Assembly: GCA_021160245.1 (NCBI GenBank)
Contig: JAGHCW010000151.1
Location: 1 to 20,645 of the forward strand
Length of the DNA stretch: 20,645 bases
Direction: 5' to 3'
DNA from: a bacterium
GTDB lineage: Bacteria; B130-G9
Part shown: in pieces, positions 15,710-20,645 of the stretch
Layout of the letters: the number at the start of each line of letters is the position of its first letter
How positions within the stretch are numbered: position 1 is the stretch's first letter
The notes under the pieces: generated by a model
The model's input: only the letters and a program-made list of their open reading frames with translations
Told to the model about the DNA's origin: nothing
The model's database searches: none
Made by a program: the position numbers and the translations under genes

Positions 15710-16714
15710 ATGATCTCTCATCAACCAGGACTGCTTGAGATTCGGGGCCTTCACACCGAGATACCCGCACGGGGGCGCATCGTCCGACCCGCACGGGGTC
15801 TTGATCTGACGCTATACCGAAACGAGTGCTTGGGCGTGGCCGGCGAGTCCGGTTGCGGAAAGACCATGCTCCTGCTCTCAATCATCCGACTGCTCCCGCG
15901 CAGAGCCGCCATAACCGCCGGGTCTATCATCTTTGAGGAGAAGGACCTCGTCGGCCTATCGGCGTCCGAAATGCGGGCCGTGCGGGGTCGCCGTATCGCG
16001 ATGGCCTTTCAGGAACCCATGACCGCCCTGAATCCAGTCCTGTCCATTGGCTCGCAGGTCATGGAGAGTATCCGGCTCCACCGGCGACTCACCCGACACC
16101 ACGCCAAACGTCGGGCCGTAGAACTCCTTGCAGACCTCAGGATTCCCGACCCCGAGCGGCGCCTCGACCAATACCCACACGAGCTATCCGGAGGGATGCG
16201 ACAGCGCGTTATGCTGGCGACTTCAATCGCATCAAAGCCCTCAATTATTCTCGCTGATGAGCCAACATCATCCCTCGATGTTACGGTTCAGGCTCAGATC
16301 ATAAGGCTGCTTTCCGCCCTTCAGAAGCAATATCAGATAAGTCTAGTCTTTGTGTCGCACGATCTCGCCTTGTTGTCGCAATTGTGCCACAGAATAGCGA
16401 TCATGTATCTTGGTCGTATAGTTGAGGTCGGAACCGCAGAAGAGATCGTGACCCACCCCCGGCACCCATACACTAGGGCGCTTCTTGAGTGCATCCCCCC
16501 ACTACCCGGGGAGAGACCCACACGGGATACCGCAGAGGCAAAGGGCAAATTGTTCCGGGAAGTAGCCGGTGAGCTTCCCGGGCCGGCGGATGCAATCCCG
16601 GGATGCCAGTTTCACCCCCGATGCCCCATAGCGATTGACCGATGCGGTATCGACAATCCATCACTTCATCGACCCACCCAGACCCATCAAGTTGCCTGCT
16701 TACTAGCGAGCTAG
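15710..16714 (+). CDS. Oligopeptide/dipeptide-type ABC transporter ATPase (OppD/DppD family), orphan
   Basis: This 334-residue ATPase has all nucleotide-binding motifs: Walker A GESGCGKT (45-52), Q-loop Gln101 (AFQEPMTALNP), signature LSGGMRQR (159-166), Walker B ILADEP (180-185) and switch His217. The C-terminal extension carries the peptide-transporter signature HPYTRALL (252-259). It also has four cysteines, 299, 305, 312 and 330 (GCQFHPRC ... C ... VAC), which in a DppD structure coordinate an iron-sulfur cluster. It should power import of peptides or similar solutes at the inner membrane. No permease, binding protein or second ATPase is present in the window, so its partners must be elsewhere. 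The gene follows the response regulator on the same strand, and its stop overlaps the convergent SGNH gene by four bases. Confidence 0.92.
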   Translation: MISHQPGLLEIRGLHTEIPARGRIVRPARGLDLTLYRNECLGVAGESGCGKTMLLLSIIRLLPRRAAITAGSIIFEEKDLVGLSASEMRAVRGRRIAMAFQEPMTALNPVLSIGSQVMESIRLHRRLTRHHAKRRAVELLADLRIPDPERRLDQYPHELSGGMRQRVMLATSIASKPSIILADEPTSSLDVTVQAQIIRLLSALQKQYQISLVFVSHDLALLSQLCHRIAIMYLGRIVEVGTAEEIVTHPRHPYTRALLECIPPLPGERPTRDTAEAKGKLFREVAGELPGPADAIPGCQFHPRCPIAIDRCGIDNPSLHRPTQTHQVACLLAS

Positions 16715-18096
16715 TTTGCCCTTTCAGATAATTCCGACAACTCTTTGCGCCCCAGCGGGAGAGCCTCACCCCGCCTTCCCGGCCCTCCAAGCAGGCCAAA
16801 CTCCGACAGCTGCGCAAGCAACGCCTCAGTGATAAACTCTTGGCCCTGCGGTGACAGAAGAGTCGTCTCGGGGAGAAAGAGCCGCCTCGGCTTATCAGCG
16901 GCAGCAAACGCTGGCAGCAAATCAATAGACCGGAGTTTTTGCCGCTGGCATTCGGCCGAGATTAGACGATTTGGCCTCATAAAATCGAGGTCCTCCCCAG
17001 AGAGGCCGATCCTGCTTGCCGCCATAATATAATCCGCGCTCCAGTCGGGGTCCACTTGAGCCCTTGCAGGTATGAGGGCGACAAGCAGATCGGGCGCCTC
17101 GCGGCCGAGGCGCTTTAGTATAGCGCCGATCAACTCGATTGACCGCTCCTGAGACGGCTGCCAGAATCTCTGGTACTTCCAGCCCCCGTGCACGAGGTAA
17201 AAGTTGTCCGCAATCCAGTCAACACGCTCCTCACGAGACGCGCCGAAAGACCATTCTGCTGGAACGTCGAGGGCGCCTTCGGGTCTCGAGGCGGAGATGT
17301 ATCGCCAGAGGGCAGACCTCTGCATCGCCTGCTTGGAGAATCTGCTCACGATGCCGCTGGCCCGTTCCACTATGCTCAAGTCCGATTCGGGGGCGATGAA
17401 GAGGGAGTTGAGATCGTCGAACACAAGAGAGAATCTCGTCGGAGTCGGGCCTGAGCCGCTCTTTGGAGAGCTAAGCAGTTCCAGCCGGCGGCCCTCAAGC
17501 GCGAATGCGGGCTTCCAACGATGCTCACAGACAGACATCATAGTGTTCTCAATATCATCCCCGATATTGATACAGACCAAGACCAGATCGTGCTCTACAG
17601 AACGCTCCAGCTGTCGATAGTGCAGCAAATACTGCCCAATACCGTAACCGATGCGCCCAGCGTTTAGCGCTTCAATCTGCTGCCCGTCGCGCCGCATTCG
17701 CGATTCCAGTAGTTTGACGAAGGTCTGCTCGCCCTCGACACCGAGACCAAAGACGGTCGAATCGCCCAGAACGATGATTCGACGCCCGCCGTTAGAATCG
17801 AGCGGCGCGATCGATCGATCTCTGAGACCGAGAGAATTGGTGCTGACTGTCATGATTCGCCCCGCGACTTTCTTGCGGAGATTGAGGAGATTGGGCGTTG
17901 TTGCCCAACCCAGCTCTGGGTCCGGGCGAATGAGCCTCGCCGGGCTCTCCGTCGCCGTTGGGCGCGTGAATCGCAGAACGCCCTCAAAAATGATCAGGGC
18001 GATGACGACGGTTATGAATACTGCCGAGACGCTCGTTGCGAACGCCCAGGTCTTGGTCCTGCGCTTCTTCTTGCTTTCCGAACCGCTCTGCGACAT
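16711..18096 (-). CDS. Membrane-anchored SGNH/GDSL-like protein
   Basis: The 461-residue protein has a positively charged N-terminus and one transmembrane helix (about 19-38), placing the rest outside the cytoplasm. The SGNH core begins with IIVLGDSTVFGLGV (107-120), with nucleophile Ser113. LNAGRIGYGIGQY (144-156) resembles block II, and CINIGDDIENT (175-185) resembles block III. Such proteins are often O-acetyl esterases or acyltransferase-like enzymes acting on polysaccharides. At the expected D-x-x-H-[LP]-S-x-x-G block near the end, the sequence reads ETTLLSPQG, so both Asp and His appear replaced (Glu410, Leu413). The last 25 residues are Gly/Arg/Glu-rich. It lies 67 bases downstream of tonB on the same strand, and the Shine-Dalgarno sequence is weak. 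Substrate and activity are unknown. Confidence 0.85.
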   Translation of the reverse strand: MSQSGSESKKKRRTKTWAFATSVSAVFITVVIALIIFEGVLRFTRPTATESPARLIRPDPELGWATTPNLLNLRKKVAGRIMTVSTNSLGLRDRSIAPLDSNGGRRIIVLGDSTVFGLGVEGEQTFVKLLESRMRRDGQQIEALNAGRIGYGIGQYLLHYRQLERSVEHDLVLVCINIGDDIENTMMSVCEHRWKPAFALEGRRLELLSSPKSGSGPTPTRFSLVFDDLNSLFIAPESDLSIVERASGIVSRFSKQAMQRSALWRYISASRPEGALDVPAEWSFGASREERVDWIADNFYLVHGGWKYQRFWQPSQERSIELIGAILKRLGREAPDLLVALIPARAQVDPDWSADYIMAASRIGLSGEDLDFMRPNRLISAECQRQKLRSIDLLPAFAAADKPRRLFLPETTLLSPQGQEFITEALLAQLSEFGLLGGPGRRGEALPLGRKELSELSERAN

Positions 18097-18163
18097 TAAG
18101 ACTGCCAGTAAGTTATGCTAACGAGGCGATGATTGGCATCGACATGTCCTTTGGATAACCCAC

Positions 18164-18862
18164 CTAGTGCAACTTGAATTTCACTGTAATCTTGGCCCAG
18201 CAGGGCACCGGATGCCCCGATTGGATAGCGGGCTTGAACTTGTATTTGTAGGCCGCCTTTATCGCCTCTTTCTCGAACTGGTGCTTGAATTTACCGCCTC
18301 CAATCGTGCCCAGAACACTAACCTCTGAGACGTCCCCATTCTCGTCAACAATCAGCTGTATAATCACCCTTGCTTCCGCCCCACCGAGTCTCGCCATCTC
18401 AGGATAGTCCGGTTTTCGTGTCTTCAGTTCCTGAGGCAGTACACTAACCTCGCTGAGATTATACACCTTGTTTTCTTCAGTCTCCCCAACGGGCACGTCC
18501 GGCTCGTCGGGCATCCCCCACACGAAATCCTCGTCCTCCGGAATCTCCAGCATCGGCTCTTCCTCTAAAGGCTCGATCTCCTCCGGCTCTTCGGGCGTCG
18601 GATCTGGAACAGGGATGATGATAGCCTTTTTCTTGACCTTCTTCTTCTTTGGCGGAGGCAGTTTCGGTTTCTCCTTCGGTGGCGGACGCCATCTCTTTAT
18701 GGAGACCTTGTGCTTCTTCTTCTCGACATAATCCGGCCCGCTCATCACGGGGAAAGTGAAGTAAAAGAGCCACAGGTGGATCAGTATCGCCGCGATCAAG
18801 GCGAAAAATAGTCGCTTCCGGTCCGATTTCCTCTTGCGCTCTAGCGCTTCTGCGGCCCTCAA
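18164..18862 (-). CDS. TonB-family energy-transducing protein
   Basis: TonB proteins pass energy from the inner-membrane ExbB/ExbD motor to outer-membrane receptors. From the TTG at 18862 the protein has 232 residues. It has a basic N-terminus, one transmembrane helix (about 18-37) with the conserved His29 (LIHLWLF), and a Pro-rich periplasmic linker. The C-terminal domain (about 150-232) contains the Y-P box (RKPDYPEMARLGG), I-V-D-E-N-G-D-V and F-K-P-A. The linker is split by charge: Lys-rich at 47-79, then Glu/Asp-rich at 90-132. The TTG overlaps the exbB stop as TTGA and has AAAGGGG seven bases upstream. An in-frame GTG at 18901 with a weaker site is the alternative and would add 13 residues. 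ExbB precedes it directly, and no ExbD gene is present between them. Confidence 0.9.
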   Translation of the reverse strand: MRAAEALERKRKSDRKRLFFALIAAILIHLWLFYFTFPVMSGPDYVEKKKHKVSIKRWRPPPKEKPKLPPPKKKKVKKKAIIIPVPDPTPEEPEEIEPLEEEPMLEIPEDEDFVWGMPDEPDVPVGETEENKVYNLSEVSVLPQELKTRKPDYPEMARLGGAEARVIIQLIVDENGDVSEVSVLGTIGGGKFKHQFEKEAIKAAYKYKFKPAIQSGHPVPCWAKITVKFKLH

Positions 18863-19740
18863 CTCTTTTCCCCTTTGACAGATGCTGGGTCGATGCTGCA
18901 CTCAACCTGTTCACCCATCATATTGATGAACATCAGATTGAGTAGATAAGCCCCATGCTGCATCATAACCGCGATTCTGCTTATTCTCGTCGCGAAGAAG
19001 TTGTATGAACCCGAGGCGGGAATCGCCACAGCAAGCCCCGCGGCTGACATTATCAGCGCCTGCGATATGCCATCGCTGATGTCCTGAGGATTGACGACTT
19101 TCTTCATTCCGATCACGTGAAACGCTAGAACTATGCCCCAAACGGTTCCGAGAAAACCTATCAGCGGCGCTATATTCGAGACGCTGGCGAGCGCTGGTAA
19201 GCCCTTCTCCAGACGACCCAGCTCTGACATCCCGACGCGGTCAACGGCCCTCTCCACATTCTCATAGTCGCCGGCCCGATATTTCTCAAGCCCTGCTATC
19301 GCCATCGTAGCCACTGGCGATTTTAGCGATTCCATGCAGCCCTTCTCAAGTTCCTCGGGCGCCAAACTCTCTTGACAGACGATGCTCTCGAATGATCTAA
19401 TTATTTTTCGCGTAGCTCGCAATTCGGATGACAGACTAACAAGCCTGTCGATGAGATAGACAATGGTAACAAGCGATGCGAGTAGAATCGGCCACATAAA
19501 CGGCCCGCCGTCCATGAAAAGCCCCATAATCTGACCGCCGGCCGCCGTGAACCCCCACGGCACGGAATCTGGTGGCGCCGTTGGTCCCGTCGCTGTCGCT
19601 GCCGCCGCGGCGCCTTTTGCAAGAGTCGCCAACGTTGACACAGTAGATGCGACCTTTGTAGCCCCAGTCGATATAGAGGCGGAAGTCGCACCACCCGCGA
19701 ATGTCCCAATCGTCCCTAGTGTCGCCGCCTCAAGCATCAT
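18859..19740 (-). CDS. ExbB/TolQ/MotA-type proton channel protein
   Basis: The 293-residue protein has three membrane segments in the ExbB pattern: about 78-100 (GGPFMWPILLASLVTIVYLIDRL), 190-210 (IAPLIGFLGTVWGIVLAFHVI) and 225-248 (GISQALIMSAAGLAVAIPA). The last two carry the family signatures APLIGFLGTVWG and ALIMSAAGLAVAIPA. It would form the pentameric stator that powers TonB. The first 65 residues are an unusual Ala/Thr/Gly/Ser-rich extension (for example ASTVSTLATLAKGAAAAATA), longer than in typical ExbB; it could be a signal-like segment or disordered. The gene overlaps the upstream ABC ATPase gene by 11 bases and the downstream tonB by four, so all three are translationally coupled. 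The usual ExbD partner gene is missing here. Confidence 0.9.
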   Translation of the reverse strand: MMLEAATLGTIGTFAGGATSASISTGATKVASTVSTLATLAKGAAAAATATGPTAPPDSVPWGFTAAGGQIMGLFMDGGPFMWPILLASLVTIVYLIDRLVSLSSELRATRKIIRSFESIVCQESLAPEELEKGCMESLKSPVATMAIAGLEKYRAGDYENVERAVDRVGMSELGRLEKGLPALASVSNIAPLIGFLGTVWGIVLAFHVIGMKKVVNPQDISDGISQALIMSAAGLAVAIPASGSYNFFATRISRIAVMMQHGAYLLNLMFINMMGEQVECSIDPASVKGEKS

Positions 19741-20485
19741 AACCCCTATTCGAATCTGAATCCCAACCCGAGCCCGAACCTGTTCGCTCGTCAGATACTA
19801 TCTCACCATCAAGCAATCTTATAATCCTGCGGGCATTTCTGGCAACCCTCTCCTCGTGCGTCACGAGAATTATCGTGTTGCCATCCCCATTGAGCTCGCG
19901 AAACATAGACATTATCTCATCGCCGGCCTTACTGTCCAGATTTCCCGTCGGCTCGTCGGCAAGAACCAGGCTTGGCCTATTGACCAGCGCCCGGGCGATT
20001 GCGACCCTCTGCCGTTCGCCACCCGAGAGTTCATTTGGCCTGTGCTTTGTCCTATCTGCAAGACCAACCAGGCCCAATAGCTCCTTCGCCCTCGACCTCC
20101 GAGCGCGCCTCGAGAGCCCGGCATAGAGTGTCGGGAGCTCCACATTTCGCAGCGCAGATGTCCTTGCAAGCAGGTTGAACGTCTGGAACACAAAGCCGAT
20201 CTTTTCATTCCTTATGCGAGCAAGCTGCCTGTCCGTCTTCCCCTCAATCGGCTTCCCCTCAAAGAAATAACTGCCAGAAGTGGGTCTGTCCAAACAGCCA
20301 ATTATGTTCATAAGAGTCGTTTTGCCCGATCCGGATGGGCCCATTATGGCCAAATACTCATTTTTCGCTATCGAGAGCGATAATCCCCTTAAAACCTCCA
20401 GATTTCTCTTCCCCATCAAGTAGGTCTTACCTATCTTATCCATCCGAATCAGCCCATTGTGACTCGCCACGCTCGACTCGGTCAT
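19730..20485 (-). CDS. LolD/MacB-type ABC transporter ATPase
   Basis: This 251-residue ATPase has Walker A GPSGSGKT (49-56), the Q-loop FVFQTFNLL, the family-typical LSGGERQRVAIARAL, Walker B VLADEPTGNLDS and the switch His in LVTHEE. Those motifs place it in the LolD/MacB/SalX group, which drives lipoprotein release, efflux across the envelope or mechanotransmission rather than classical import. The C-terminal tail is Gly/Ser/Asp-rich (GSGSGWDSDSNRGYDA) and unlike the compact end of LolD. The ATG at 20485 directly follows the stop of the upstream gene (TAG then ATG), with GAGGTGA as ribosome binding site. No MacB/LolCE-type permease lies in the window; it may be upstream, beyond the right edge. 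Confidence 0.92.
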   Translation of the reverse strand: MTESSVASHNGLIRMDKIGKTYLMGKRNLEVLRGLSLSIAKNEYLAIMGPSGSGKTTLMNIIGCLDRPTSGSYFFEGKPIEGKTDRQLARIRNEKIGFVFQTFNLLARTSALRNVELPTLYAGLSRRARRSRAKELLGLVGLADRTKHRPNELSGGERQRVAIARALVNRPSLVLADEPTGNLDSKAGDEIMSMFRELNGDGNTIILVTHEERVARNARRIIRLLDGEIVSDERTGSGSGWDSDSNRGYDA

Positions 20486-20645
20486 CTATTGAATCACCTC
20501 AAAATCGCGATGCGCAAGCAACTCCACACCCTCCAGAACATCCACAACACGAACGTGGAACGAATACTCCCCGGGCTGTCTCGTGTCTGGACGAAGGGGC
20601 AGACGATAGACCTGACCTGGGCCCCCCCCTTCGGTAAGCTGGGGA
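20486..20645 (-). CDS. C-terminal end of an unknown protein, probably beta-sandwich; 5' part beyond window
   Basis: Reading the minus strand into the window edge gives an open frame of 52 codons ending in TAG at 20486-20488, directly before the ABC ATPase ATG. The visible residues include GQVYRLPLRP, then GEYSFHVRVVDVLEGVELL and a final RDFEIQ. The alternating hydrophobic pattern with G-E-Y and V-x-D-V resembles the last strands of an Ig-like or bacterial lipoprotein-type beta-sandwich domain, so an extracytoplasmic protein is likely. The family cannot be named from this fragment. The abutting stop and start with the ATPase gene indicate one operon. Confidence 0.6.
   Translation of the reverse strand, partial: PQLTEGGGPGQVYRLPLRPDTRQPGEYSFHVRVVDVLEGVELLAHRDFEVIQ

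Noticed and set aside
1-20645. tRNA, rRNA, CRISPR arrays, insertion sequences, phage or toxin-antitoxin genes
   Set aside because: Looked for on both strands, but no cloverleaf, regular spacer-repeat array, terminal inverted repeats or transposase/integrase motif was recognised.

Overview
The window looks like chromosome of a Gram-negative (diderm) bacterium: it encodes a TonB/ExbB pair, a predicted outer-membrane barrel, a likely lipoprotein and several proteins with export signals. The base composition is moderately GC-rich by eye. Secreted beta-propeller and beta-helix proteins, a COG1067-type Lon protease and an M42 peptidase beside ordinary housekeeping genes suggest a little-studied, possibly uncultured lineage. 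I cannot place it in a phylum from sequence alone. No rRNA, tRNA, CRISPR array, insertion sequence, phage gene or clear factor-independent terminator is visible.

Layout. At the left edge is the 3' part of a beta-propeller gene (+). Facing it is a minus-strand pair, a Lon-like ATP-dependent protease followed by a small predicted outer-membrane barrel. A 320-base divergent spacer separates lon from a large plus-strand gene for a secreted protein with PKD-like domains and a parallel beta-helix. From 6904 to 14844 all genes are on the minus strand. Read 5' to 3' they are a LysM-domain envelope protein, PhoH-like ATPase (ybeZ type), 7TM-HD phosphohydrolase (PgpH type), YbeY, a CorC/HlyC-type CBS protein, then enoyl-CoA hydratase and an M42 aminopeptidase. 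The phoH-HD-ybeY-corC genes overlap or nearly abut and form one translational unit. A good sigma70-like promoter (TTGACA, 17-base spacer, TAGATT) lies in front of the LysM gene. Divergent from it are a response regulator with a C-terminal Cys4 module and an orphan OppD/DppD-type ABC ATPase.

The right end is minus strand again. It holds the 3' end of an unknown, probably beta-sandwich protein, a LolD/MacB-type ABC ATPase, ExbB, TonB and an SGNH-like membrane-anchored protein. The first four are coupled by abutting or overlapping ends. The expected ExbD is absent between ExbB and TonB.

No clearly new defence or mobile system is visible. The items most worth a second look are the ABC ATPase-ExbB-TonB unit without ExbD, the SGNH protein with a substituted catalytic Asp/His block, the Lon-barrel gene pair, and the response regulator with a zinc-binding-type output.
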